58,000 nt of DNA. Source: Diphasiastrum complanatum (taxonomy: Eukaryota > Streptophyta > Lycopodiopsida > Lycopodiales > Lycopodiaceae). Below are positions 32,286 to 43,096 of the stretch, piece by piece. Under the pieces are notes generated by a model that searched no databases, had not been told where the DNA came from, and saw nothing but the letters and a program-made list of their open reading frames with translations. The stretch's first letter is position 1. Each line of letters begins with the position of its first letter. The stretch spans positions 22,198,657-22,256,656 of the forward strand of contig CM055094.1 of the NCBI GenBank assembly GCA_029204225.1, read 5' to 3'. The position numbers were made by a program, and so were the translations under genes.

Positions 32286-32840
32286 AAATTGTCATGTGCC
32301 AATCTTAGCATTCAAACATCTAATCCTTTCATTAACATCAAATCATAATGGAAATGCAAGAAATCAAGAAAACTAGTCAAAAATCAAGAAGATAGCTAAA
32401 AGTAGCAAAACTTCACCAAAATAGGCAAAGTAAGGTATCATTATTCCTGATTATTGATCATTCACAAGATAGGGGCCTGATTCTAGAGCATGATCATAGC
32501 TCTCATATGATTTAGGAACATGAACCACTTTCTCCATCAAGAAAGCTCTCAAAGAGAAGCACCAAGATCTCTTGAAACTCAAAATTACAAAATGAACAAT
32601 AGCCTCCAAATTTAGCACGACCTCAGCTATTTATAGTGGTCATTTGTGCCTCTATTACAGTTTTGGGCCTTAATTGGCTAATTTGGGCCTTCCAACCATT
32701 ATTACAAGTTTGTTATTCACAAATATAGCAAGGTTGTTCGAACCCCTTTATTAACTATCCTAATGACTAATTCTATTCTAAGTTAGCTCCATGGCCATGT
32801 TTGGTAATTCATTAATAAGCTCATGGGCTAATTATATGCA
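32286..32840 (-). mobile_element. LTR C (5' LTR, minus)
   Basis: About 555 bp. In minus orientation it starts TGCATATAATTAGCC and has a TATA box (CTATAAATAG, near 32630-32639). Its first ~225 bp (32617-32840) recur at 52295-52521, where they are fused to a different LTR end. The PBS follows at 32274. Confidence 0.8.
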
Positions 32841-33530
32841 ACACATGACATGGGACGCTCAGGCATTGGGATGTTGGACTGCCTTAACGGGCCTCCAACA
32901 ACAACTCCACCAGATGCTCGATGAACAAGCTACCGAGAAGTCTCGAGGCCAATTGGTGGCAGGGCAAAGGTTGCAGGCCTTGACTGATCAGGTCGCACAA
33001 TTGAAAAGAGAGAATGAAAAAGAGAGGATAGAGAACCAAACATAGGTCCAAGAACTCAAGGACCAACTGAAGAAAGCAGACCAAGTGGCTCAACAAGATA
33101 CATAGCTCGTGTCCAAACTTCAAACCGAGCTCAACCAAGAAAAGACCATGCGACAAACGTACCAATCAAACCGCCAGCACCTAGTGCTGAAACAGAAGAC
33201 ATTAGAGTAGGAGCGTGAATCTCCCAGAGCCAATGACAGATCGCTCAACAACTATATCTGCGCCTTGTAGCACAAGGTTGCAAAAGATAAGATGGAGATG
33301 TAGAGAGCCCAGGCCAACTTCGCAACCCAACAGGTGACCCTAGAGCTCAAGGTCCAGCAAGCAGATCGGCAAGTGAAGGCCATCCAAGTTGCACTAGATC
33401 AGATGGTCTCGTCGCGAAAGAAGATGAGACACCGGCCGTCCAGAAACTCTAGAAAAATGGGCCGAGTACTACAAAGACCAATTTGTGCGAGCATTCCAAA
33501 TCTATCAGGACCAATCCAAACTTCATGATG
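32841..33530 (+). pseudogene. Decayed coiled-coil ORF with five in-frame TAG codons
   Basis: One plus-strand frame runs for about 230 codons and is rich in Gln, Lys, Glu and Leu, with heptad-like spacing (for example L-Q-A-L-T-D-Q-V-A-Q-L-K-R-E). It is broken only by TAG codons, near 33043, 33103, 33208, 33268 and 33301. All five sit where a CAG (Gln) codon would fit. A frameshift near 33460 follows, then more frame changes. The ATG at 32791 lies inside LTR C, so the native start is lost. Such coiled-coil proteins occur in gag-like ORFs of some plant gypsy elements; this origin is inferred. Confidence 0.6.
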
Positions 33531-34010
33531 CTATGTTCACCTCTAAAGACAGGAGCTGGCAACTCTACATGCCGCACTCCAAGAAGACAAGCAAGCACTC
33601 AAGTCTATCGAAGGTCAGCTGCAAACCTTGAAGAAGCAGTTCATTGCCGTTCTAGAGTTCTCCACTGCTCTAGACGACAATTTACTTTTAACTTTTCAAT
33701 ATCTCATTATACTAGCTTTTTATTATTTTTCTCTGCCTTTCCCGACTTTCCCCCCTCTCTAATTCCAACATCATTCCCATTTATCAGGTTGCATCAGAGG
33801 CAAATTAATTTTTTTTTTGTTTTTGCCGTCCCTACTGGCTTTGTCTAGGTTAAGGATTTTGGCTATTTTTGTGATGTTTTCGGGAGTCCTCCATTCCGTT
33901 TTGTAGCAGGCCTTTGTGCCATCATCAATTTTTCGCACGATTGACGCTTCCAATTGGAGCTAGATCACATGCATCAACCCCCTCTCTTTGTTCCACCTCA
34001 ATACGTGTAA
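33531..34010. other. Decayed continuation, no intact frame
   Basis: Short frames follow the coiled-coil segment (33531-33680), then pyrimidine-rich DNA. I see no gene. Confidence 0.4.
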
Positions 34011-34774
34011 GAGTACCAGCCATCAGGAGCAAAGAACTTGTCTGATGCCCTCGCAGAGCACATCAAGCACTGCCACACCACTGCCACCACCCTTCTAGAA
34101 GCCCTTCATCTCACATATAACGAGCTCTGGACCCTATACTATGACTGCCACCAATACCATCCCGCCACCCTCATCATCTGTTACAACATGGCCTTGGCAC
34201 ATTATAGTGCCATTGTCCAAGATCCATCCATCCACCATCCGTGCTCCATCTCTGACTTTTCCTTCATAGAATCCGCCTCCACCATCGACTACCAGCAACT
34301 TTAGCTCACTTTCTCACATTTTGACCTCCAAACTAGCGGAGATTGCACCTTCGACCATGATCTCTAGTATGCCACTCAAGTCGAAGCCACCACCTCTTTT
34401 CATATCGAACATTCCCGAGTTTGAGATCACATCTCCTCCTCATGGATCCTCACCACCTTGCGCCATCTCGCCTCCCATCATCTCTTCGCCCCCCAAATCT
34501 GATCTTCCATCCACCTCCGCCGTTCCTCCTCGCACCGTGGACAACCTCGCTGATCTTGTGGTGGTACACAAGCACTGGTACCATAAGGTCTGGTCGATAC
34601 CTGACTCAGTCAGCTCTCTGCGTCCATGAATATCCAGATATCAAGACAAGGGATGGCTATAAATTACCTAGAAAGCTCAAGGAGCTCCTCAAGAAACAAC
34701 TAGAGTGGAGGAAGACGGTACTTTTGCGTAACCCAGAGCTGGTAAAAGGGTATCTTGCAGCTCCTATAGTTTAA
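34011..34774 (+). pseudogene. Decayed unidentified ORF, His/Tyr- then Pro/Ser-rich
   Basis: A frame from 34011 to a TAG at 34302-34304 encodes a His-, Thr- and Tyr-rich segment. A Pro/Ser-rich segment follows (34321-34629). Near 34620 the sense moves to another frame encoding V-H-E-Y-P-D-I-K-T-R-D-G-Y-K-L-P-R-K-L-K and ending at 34772-34774. The lysine-rich end looks like a real protein remnant. I do not recognise the family; given the context it probably belongs to the same decayed element as the coiled-coil frame. Confidence 0.4.
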
Positions 34775-35757
34775 AGGCATATCCATCGTACCATCCAATG
34801 CCTAGAAGAAAATCTTGGTCAGCATTGAAGACTCCAAGTGTCGAGGCCTAAATTGGCCATTAATAAGATCAGATAAGTGTTGAAGCACAACGGGCGATTT
34901 CCAAAGGGCCTTCAACCGCTTCATGACTGAAACGACTAACTCTCCAGATCTCATCATACTAGAAGCTCAATTATAATGTGGAGACACTGCTGACAGCTGC
35001 AAAAGTGGTTACATGGTGGGACATGTGCTTTGGTGAATACTGTTTCAATCCGAACAAAGCCTTCAAAGCACCGGCCATCGTTGACGGCCATCGTTGATCG
35101 AATCCCCTTTAACCGGACCTACCATCACCTATCTGCTACATCATTTGTTAATATAGCAAGGTTGGAATGATGGCATAGGACGGGATTCCTGGGCAATATG
35201 CACCCGATGTTCGGCCCAATCCGCTCACAATCTATAACTCGCAGCACATTGTGTTTCCATTTCGTCCGCGTAGTTGCTAAAACCCATTGAAAGATCCGCG
35301 ATGTCGAAGATACAAAGGGTCAACAACTAGAGCAGGCTCCATGAAGCACGTTTCACCACCTTCTTGTATCATTTTCTTTAGTAACAAAAAAAAAAAAGAG
35401 AAGAAAGAAAGAAAAAGAGAGAAAAAGAAGTACTGAAAAAGTATCAAGGAACTCATTTTTATTTTCTTGTTTTTCACCATTAATTCAATTTTTTTCTTTC
35501 TTATTTTTATTTATTCATATATTTAATTATTTTTCATTTATCTATTTGTACATACACCTTCTTTGTTTCCCCCCCTCTACAACTCAATTTTGTTGCCAAA
35601 TTTTTTTCTTCTCATCACTTTTCGCCAAATCTTTTTCCCCTCTTGTCTATACCTCTTTTTTCCCTTCCTTTCGCAACGGTCTCACATCGCCACGCATGCC
35701 AACACCAATGACATATGTAGGTGCCAAGGGACTGTCACCAAATTTGTAGTGGGAGCT
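34775..35757. other. No gene; polypyrimidine-rich sequence
   Basis: Frames are short and interrupted. 35380-35660 is strongly A/G-rich and then T/C-rich. Just before 35758 a purine-rich TAGTGGGAGCT could be the polypurine tract of the following LTR-like block. Confidence 0.4.
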
Positions 35758-36440
35758 TGTTAGAGGATTCTGGTGAAAATTTTTCTAACGGATTCCAGAT
35801 GCCAAAAAGAGCCTAATGGATATCAAGTGAAGGAATCAAGCCACCAAACTACATTAAGGAGCATTGACAAATAACCGAGAAGAAGGTTTGGAATCCAGAT
35901 TTACTAGGAACACCAATATCAGAAGGTTGATGAGACCAATGAGCGAAAAGAAACCCTAGCGCCTCCCCAACATATTTTACGTCGACGAGAACAAAAGCAT
36001 CGCCAAGTCAATTTAATGACTTAGATCTAAATTGTAATATAACGTCAAACACCCTTAGAAGGTGCATTGTACTCGTAAGCCAAGGGCACGTGAAATAGAA
36101 TTAGATCTATGCTCCAATGGGCCAAAAACAAGAAAGGACCCAAGTAGTATTAAATGCATTTTGGCTTATAACTTTTTAAGATAGCCAAGTTCGTATGGCA
36201 CATGGTTTTTGGGTGAACCAAAAACCCTAACTCTAGCTTTGTCTATAAGTAGGGATGTGACACCATTTTGGATTCACTTTTCATTTGTAAGAATAGAGAT
36301 TGAGAGAGAGAGAGAGAGAGAAGAGAAGCCTCCTCCTCCATTTTTCTTACTTTTGTGAAGCCTTTCTATTTTGCCATTGTATGCTTGATTGTGGATGTAT
36401 GAAAGTTTGATTGTAGTTTCTTAATCATGCTATCACATAT
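35758..36440 (+). mobile_element. LTR-like sequence hosting element E
   Basis: It starts TGTTAGAGG after a purine-rich tract, carries a TATA-like CTATAAGTAGGG at about 36242-36253 and a GA run (36302-36322), and is interrupted at 36440 by element E. The same DNA probably resumes at 47663. The plus orientation and the gypsy-like decayed frames before it suggest a Ty3/gypsy LTR, but no partner LTR was found. Confidence 0.45.
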
Positions 36441-36830
36441 TGTTGAATTCACATGTGTGGGATGCCCTACACATGTACTTTTGATCTCCTAAGCCCAATA
36501 ATATCATAAAGATCTGACTAGCATTGATTGACAATAGGAAAGCTGATCATACAAGAAATATTATTGTGTTACAAGCAAGATCTGTCAACAAAACATGAAA
36601 CTAAGTGTAATAAATGCCTCAACTCGGCTAGATAGAGAAAATGAAAGTACAAGCTCGAGTAGAGAGAGAGGGCACAAAGAGCTTAGTCTCCAAATTTGCA
36701 TTACACACAAATTTCATCATCTTCTCAATGAGATTACATCACATATATATAGATCCATGGAGTCTCCTCCTACTTTGAGTTGAATTGGAGTTATGAATCC
36801 ACCTCTCAAGCTATCTAGACTTATTCAAGC
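36441..36830 (-). repeat. 3' LTR of element E, distal piece
   Basis: It matches 46604-46993 of the other LTR. It begins TGTTGAATTCACATGTGTGG; the internal LTR has CACACGTGTG here, so a CG has become TG/CA. It ends at the target duplication CAAGC (36826-36830). Confidence 0.95.
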
Positions 36831-37637
36831 TGTTGAATTTCACATGTGTGGATTGTCCACTACATGTACTTGTGATCTCCTAAGGTGTGTAGATGCACCA
36901 AGATCAAGACTAGATTGAGATTCAAGATCTATCTTTGATTCTATGGCAAAAACACACTACTACATGCATTCTCTCACTCACACGTGTGGGAAGTGTTCCA
37001 AAAGTATTCTAAGTAAAAACAAGCTGCTCTCCTCGGGTAGAGATAGAAAAACCATCATGAGCTCTCGGGTAGAGAGAGAAAGCTAGAAATTCAATGACAC
37101 TCAAAATCCACTCAATCTCAAAATCAATTAGATCCAAAAGGAGGAGCACAATGATACTAATAGATTCATGAGCTACCACTATGCTTAACTATGATTGGAT
37201 CACACTTTGCCACCTCTTAATCCTATTGGACCATTGATCCATGCACCTCTAAATTCTATTGGACTATATTCAAGCACACCTCAATTTTCTATTGGACCTC
37301 ACAAGGTTCCACCTCTAAATCCTATTGGACCTCTTAAGCTTCATCAAACAAAAGCATGACACTTGTCTACACTCTAATTGGCACAAGTTTGGCTCTATTT
37401 TGGCTCAATATTGGCATTACAAGTGGAAATGGATAATTTGCCATCTATGCCAAATTTGACCCTATCAACATCCTACACCTAAATGCTTGACTATGAAATT
37501 CTATGAGACCCCTATATCAAACATTTTGATTTACTTTACAATTCTCCACACGTGGGAACATCCTCCACACATGTGAGATTCACTTACAAACTTCTATCAT
37601 AAAAAATACCAAGCTAGATTTTTGCCAGTTTCTCACA
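36831..37637 (-). repeat. 3' LTR of element D
   Basis: In minus orientation it starts TGTGAGAAACTGG. It contains CACACGTGTG at 36979-36988 and CCACACGTGGG near 37551. Repeated short phrases such as CCTATTGGACC and CTATTGGAC (37223-37345) form a small internal repeat cluster. Confidence 0.95.
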
Positions 37638-39869
37638 CTCCTCAAAAAATAGCTTGGAAAGGTACTAGATCACTTGAGAAGTTTGTAAATCTTTTTGAGT
37701 GGATCCTTTGGTATGCATAAGAAGTGAAGATCAGCCAAGGGATCCATCATAGCAGCACCCTCACCATATCCATGATAAGATCTCTTTGGTAGAGATCTCT
37801 TGCCAATGCCCTTGAAGAGTGCTCCACCAATATGCCACTATTATCATGGGCTTCCTCCATGCTTGATGATGATCTTTGCCTTGAAAGTTCCACTTGCATG
37901 ATGGATGCACCATAAATAGAGAAATCTGAGGCTTCCAAGCCTCATAAGGATTATGGAGATCAAGATCATAAGATGTGAAACAATGATGATTATCAAGATT
38001 ATGCTTTCTAGCTTGACTAGTCCACATACAATGAACTATATCCATGATGGATATAGTCTTGATATCAAAGACTATCTTGATCTTTTTTAGGCTAGTTACT
38101 CTCTCAAGGATGTAAGTGTCCACTTTGAATGCTTCACTTAATCTCAAGAGGAGTTTATAATTTGCCTCAAAACATGTGAAAACATGATTTTCAAAAAAGT
38201 GAGTACCAAGCTCAATCTTGTTCTTACTAGAACCAAGAGCATACTTTTGACAATACAATATCTTGCTTTCAAAAAGTATTGGAAACACATCTAAGTCAAT
38301 AATGACAAGAAACATGTCCATACCATAAGCATCATACAAAACCAGTATAGCTTTTCTTGAACTTTGAGATCCAAAAAATTCAATGAAGCAAGATAGCATT
38401 TCAAGCAAAGGAAGAGAAGCATATATGAATGTGTTGTAGTAGATACAACATGAAAGATGCCCCTCTTTGCCATGTAAGGTGAGCCATAAAGACTCGGCCA
38501 TGCATCTTGAAGATCTTCTTGAAATCATATGAAGAAGAAACTCCTCCTCACACATTGGCCCCATCATAACTTGAATACCTTCAAAAAGGATAACTTGTGA
38601 TGCTTCTTGAGAAGCCTTGATCTCGGCCACTTCCAAGATTGAATCTTCATGCAATATGACATCTCTATTCACGATCACATTTGAAATAGAGAGTGTAAAG
38701 ACACTAAAGGCCTCCTTGATGGATAAGTATCCAATCATGATCCATGAGCTTGGATCATCCTTCCTTCTTGTTTCCAAGGGAATATGTGCAAAGCAAGCAC
38801 TACCAAGTTCACTAAGGTAATCAACCTTAGGCTTCATCTTGAATAAAACTTCATATGGTGCTATTCCTTCAAGAGCTCCAATACTCCTCAAAGCTTTGAT
38901 CTTCAATGAGAATTTCTTCTCAACATATGCTTTGAATAATAAGGAATAATCATACACCATAATACTTGAAGAGAGAAGATATGTGCATCTTGTGTAATCC
39001 TCCTCCTTTGAAATATTGGAAATATAAGAAACATCAAGAGAGTTTGCACTCTCACTTGGATCCAATTTGTAGATGCCTTCAAATCTTGATCCATATGCAA
39101 GGATCTCACCATCCTTCTTAATCACACAATTGTCAATATTGAAATTGACATCAAAGCCACTATCAAGAAGTTGGCCAACACTTAAGATGTTCTTTGTAAG
39201 CTTTGGGACAAAAAGAACATTGTTGAGAAAGAGATCTTTAGAAGATGCAAGCTTCAAGGGAATAATCCCTACTCCTTCAATATTGCACTCATGCTTACTT
39301 GCAAAGTATATGGTCTTCTTGACTCCATCATAAGGCATGATAGATGAAAAAAAGTTCTTGGAGCCACACATATGTGAAGATGATCCACTATCAATATACC
39401 ATGAGTCATCCTTGTTGAAGGTGGAAGAGGAGAAGCTTGATGCCATAAGAGAGCCTTCTCCATCACTTGCAATATAGTCTTCTTTCTCATTGGTGATGTT
39501 GGCTTGATTGAGTTGATTCTTCTTCTTGAAGCAATTGGTGGCATAATGGCCTTTCTTGCCACAATAAAAGCACTTGATCATCTTCTTCTTGAGATTTGAA
39601 TTAGAAGCATGAGAGGTATCCTCCTCCTCTCCATCTTGGTCTTTAGCTTTGTCATTAGAGAAGTGATGGTGTTGCTTCTTACTCCTCTCTTTGTGCTTGG
39701 CAAATAGAACTTTGCCATCATCATGATTGAGTGATAGCTTGTCCATCCTCAAGAGTTTGTACTCTTGTCTTGATTCTTCAGAAATAAGCACACTTTGAAG
39801 GGCCTCCAAACTTGGTAGCTCCTCCTTAATAGCATAGGATTGGACAAGGTTGTCATATTCATCTCTCAA
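37638..39869 (-). pseudogene. Element D gag-protease-rearranged pol ORF lacking RT motifs
   Basis: The longest frame is 702 codons (39869 to 37761, opening with TTG after the stop at 39882). It holds the gag C-terminus, zinc knuckle C-F-Y-C-G-K-K-G-H-Y-A-T-N-C, protease Y-I-D-S-G-S-S-S-H-M and the pre-integrase linker. The integrase zinc region and the stretch with the first catalytic Asp are deleted in frame. A second in-frame gap removes the rest of the core, joining K-A-L-R-S to A-P-Y-E-V-L-F. Another ~350 codons stay open without Y-V-D-D, D-V-x-N-A-F-L or T-E-A-E-Y. A few stretches still align loosely with the integrase-RT linker and RT start of its relatives. The product cannot integrate or reverse-transcribe, so D must be mobilised in trans. 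Confidence 0.8.
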
Positions 39870-40334
39870 GCCATTGAGAATGACTTAGACTAGCTCACTT
39901 TGATTGATTGAGTCACCAATACATGCAAGCTCCCTATGAATATCCTTGACTCTCAAAACATAATTAGATGCACTCTCATCACTCTTTTGACTACTTTGGA
40001 ATATTTGATTTCTAAGAGTGAGGAGCCTAGAGGTGTTCTTAGCCTCATAGATGGACTTGAGACAATCCCAAGCTTCCTTGGATGTAGAACAATCACCAAT
40101 CTCCCTCAATATCTCATTAGAGACATTCATCTTAATGTAGTGGAGAGCCATCCTAGCTCTCTTCTTGTATTTTTGTACTTCTTGAAGGACTTGAGGCTCC
40201 TCCTCAATCCCAAGTACAATGTCCATCACATCTTGGAGTATCAAGATGGACTCCATCCTCAACTTCCATATTGAATAATTGGAAGTAGACAATCTCTCAC
40301 TTGGTTGCAACAAGTATGAACTCATTGAAGTCAT
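39870..40334 (-). pseudogene. Element D gag N-terminal part
   Basis: It starts with ATG at 40332-40334 (M-T-S-M-S-S-Y-L-L, then S-N-Y-S-I-W-K-L-R-M-E-S-I-L). It is a typical copia gag with A-W-D-C-L-K-S-I-Y and R-V-K-D-I-H-R-E-L, closely similar to element E. After S-E-L-V it meets TAA at 39885-39887, where the relatives have a Gln codon, and the frame then continues into the 702-codon part. One nonsense change therefore separates the two. Confidence 0.9.
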
Positions 40335-41060
40335 GTAAAGTGGAGATAAATAAAAGTGATGAACAAAAAATGTTCCTTCTCTCTCACTATAGGATCCAAT
40401 AATGGTGTGCTACCATCTCCTATGCAAGATCTTGCAACAAACTGTGAGATGATTCTCACTAGCTATCTCAATCTTTCCAAAACTAGATCTACTTCACATC
40501 AAATGATGGAGTATGGGCAAAGTTAGGATCAAACACTCTTAGCACGTGTGAAATACACTAAGAAACCAAATTTGACTCAAATACAATAATATTGCATGAA
40601 ACAAAATGGCTAAGATCTCAAAACAGTGCCTAGATCACATATAGATGAGATTGGTAAGCATTCAACTGTGATTTTGGATCAAACAAGCAATCTTTTGACC
40701 AAACCAAATGTGTCCACCCAGGTCTAGGTGCCCTACCTAACCCTCTTCAAAAGCTTATAAATTTTGACTGGCTCAACCAAATGGAATGAAACTGATTGCG
40801 TCAGAAACTAGACAAAAATAGCTTCAAAACAAGCTATCTAGCAAGATTTTTGGATCAAACATGAAAGACAACTCCCAAACTGAAATTGGTTGTTCCTCAC
40901 ACGTGTCTGAGCACCTGATTCCGTACAGTAGCAGGTCAGACCCAATCAATGTCCTTTTGATCTCTTTTGATTCATAATTGAACAAGATAGCTAGGAAAAT
41001 GGGCCTTGACAATTTCTAGCTCAAGATTGATGGATCAAAATGCATGGTAACCTTAGGTAG
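40335..41060 (-). other. Leader of element D
   Basis: No long open frame. CACGTGTGAAATAC (near 40543) and CACACGTGT next to CCGTACAGTA (40898-40930) resemble the same pair in the leader of element E (46053 and 46411-46443). Confidence 0.7.
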
Positions 41061-41072
41061 GCTCTGATACCA
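41061..41072 (-). other. Primer-binding site of element D
   Basis: Minus strand TGGTATCAGAGC, abutting the LTR. Confidence 0.95.
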
Positions 41073-41892
41073 TGTTGAATTTCACACGTGTGGATTGTCC
41101 ACTACATGTACTTGTGATCTCCTATGGTGTGTAGATGCACCAAGATCAAGACTAGATTGAGATTCAAGATCTATCTTTGATTCTATGGCAAAAACACACT
41201 ACTACATGCATTCAATCACTTCCAACTCTCACTCACACGTGTCGGAAGTGTTCCAAAAGTATTCTAAGTAAAAACAAGCTGTTCTCCTCGGGTAGAGGGA
41301 GAAAAACCATCATGAGATCTCGGGTAGAGAGAGAAAGCTAGAAATTCAATGACACTCAAAATCCACTCAATCTCAAAATCAATTAGATCCAAAAGGAGGA
41401 GTACAATGACACTAATAGATTCATGAGCTACCACTATGCTTAACTATGATTGGATCACACTTTGCCACCTCTTAATCCTATTGGACCATTGATCCATGCA
41501 ACTCTAAATTCTATTGGACTATATTCAAGCACACCTCAATTTTCAATTGGACTTCACAAGGTTCCACCTCTAAATCCTATCGGACCTCTTAAACTTCATC
41601 AAACAAAAGCATGACACTTGTCTACACTCTAATTGGCACAAGTTTGGCTCTATTTTGGCTCAATATTGGCATTACAAGTGGAAATGGATAATTTGCCATC
41701 TATGCCAAATTTGACCCTATCAACATCCTACACCTAAATGCTTGACTATGAAATTCTATGAGACCCCTATATCAAACATTTTGATTTACTTTACAATTCT
41801 CCACACGTGGGAACATCCTCCACACATGTGAGATTCACTTACAAACTTCTATCATAAAAAATACAAAGCTAGATTTTTGCCAATTTCTCACA
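41073..41892 (-). repeat. 5' LTR of element D
   Basis: It is the partner of 36831-37637. It carries CACACGTGTG at 41083-41092 and CACACGTGTC near 41235. It is bordered at the outer end by the target duplication CAAGC (41893-41897). Confidence 0.95.
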
Positions 41893-41897
41893 CAAGC

Positions 41898-42120
41898 CAC
41901 CTCAATATGTCTAATTGTGCCACCTAGTCTTTTCATGCATTAAATGTGGCATGCAAAGTACAAATGGCAATTCCTATGGTAGCTCGAGTTTCTACTTCTA
42001 CCTACCTTGAATATTTTATTCTAAGATGGGTCTTTACGAAGCCAAAAGAGCTCAATTCATTTTTGGCATTTTTCAAACCCCTACTTACAACATTAGATAG
42101 ATTTTTCCAATATTTTGACA
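41898..42120 (-). repeat. 3' LTR of element E, proximal piece
   Basis: It matches 46994-47215. In minus orientation it starts TGTCAAAATATTGG after the purine tract TTTTTAGGAGGAG. Together with 36441-36830 it makes one 613-bp LTR. Confidence 0.95.
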
Positions 42121-43096
42121 CTCCTCCTAAAAATGTATCTAATGTGGATCAAGCATCGATCTTGAGATAAGACCAAAATTAGATCTATGCTTTGAGAAGG
42201 CACTTTTGCAAAGTAAATTTGTGAGAAGATCAACAATACATGCAGATGTGTCGACGTGTTCCAAGTTGATTTCACCTCCAATGAGCTTTTCCCTTACAAA
42301 ATGGTGTGCCACTTCTCTATGCTTGCTTCTTGCATGAAAAATAGGATTGTTTGCAAGAGCTTGTGCCGATATGTTGTCACATTTGATCAAGGGAAGATCA
42401 TCCTCTTTGATGCACTTTAGCTCCATGATTAACCTCTTGATCCAAAGCACTTATTTAGTTGTTGTAGTGAGTGCTTTGTACTCGGCCTCACAAGAAGATA
42501 GAGATATGGTATCTTTTTGTGCACACAATAGCTCAAATCGGGTCTAGTGATAGTAAGCCAAATTAAAGAGCCTATAAGACTCCTATAAAGTGTGATGTCC
42601 TCGAAGGATCTTTCATCACCTTTAATAGGATCTTTTACATGTTGCTCCATGGGAGTATCTATGCCTTTACAATTTTGCATATTGAATTTTCTCAACATAG
42701 AAAAGACATATCTAGATTGACAAATAAAAGCATACTCTTCATGAAAATCAGTAAAATGTAATGCATCTCTCCTAGATCTTGCATTTTAAATTCTCTTCCT
42801 AATTCATCCTTAGTTTCTTGAACTAGCATCAAACAATTTCCACTAAGAATAATGTCATCTACATAGATTAGAAGAATGACAATATTACCACCATCAAACT
42901 TTAAGTACATAGAAGGATCATAGTCACTAAGCACAAATCCTAATGAAAGTAGAAAGCTGTTGAGTCTTGAATACCATGATCTAGGTGCTTGCTTCAAGCC
43001 ATAAAGACTTCTAAATAGCAAACACACCTTAGATTTATCCTTGATAAATCCTTGAGGTTGTTCCACGTATATCTCCTCCTCAAGATAGCCATTCAA
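42121..43096 (-). pseudogene. Element E RT C-terminal part and RNase H, with an internal deletion
   Basis: RT: N-G-Y-L-E-E-E-I-Y-V-E-Q-P-Q-G-F, S-L-Y-G-L-K-Q-A-P-R-S-W and the catalytic I-Y-V-D-D-I-I-L-S-G. Near 42525 the sequence jumps from R-P-D-L-S-Y-C-V directly to the RNase H K-K-D-T-I-S-L-S-S region in another frame, removing roughly 100 codons (including D-S-D-F-A-G-D). The RNase H end (A-R-S-K-H-R-E, I-V-D-L-L-T-N-L-L) follows, with Lys-Pro of the usual T-K-P-L altered. A further frame change lies near 42695. The truncated upstream copy (47234-47662) still has part of the deleted stretch. Confidence 0.9.

Larger units (their letters stand above)
36831..41892 (-). mobile_element. Element D: non-autonomous copia element nested in element E's LTR
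   Basis: It is 5062 bp long with LTRs 36831-37637 (807 bp) and 41073-41892 (820 bp), a PBS at 41061-41072 abutting the 5' LTR, and a polypurine tract TTTTTTGAGGAG at 37638-37649. The target duplication CAAGC is at 36826-36830 and 41893-41897. The LTR pair differs by few bases plus a short indel near 41220, so the insertion is fairly young. Confidence 0.97.

Noticed and set aside
32725-32745. tRNA T-loop-like GTTCGAACCCC
   Set aside because: It lies within LTR C and no acceptor, D or anticodon stems can be built around it.
32841-33310. TAG reassigned to glutamine
   Set aside because: Element F, with 1317 codons, and both ISG12-like genes use ordinary stops, and the coiled-coil frame also has frameshifts. 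Decay by cytosine deamination is simpler.
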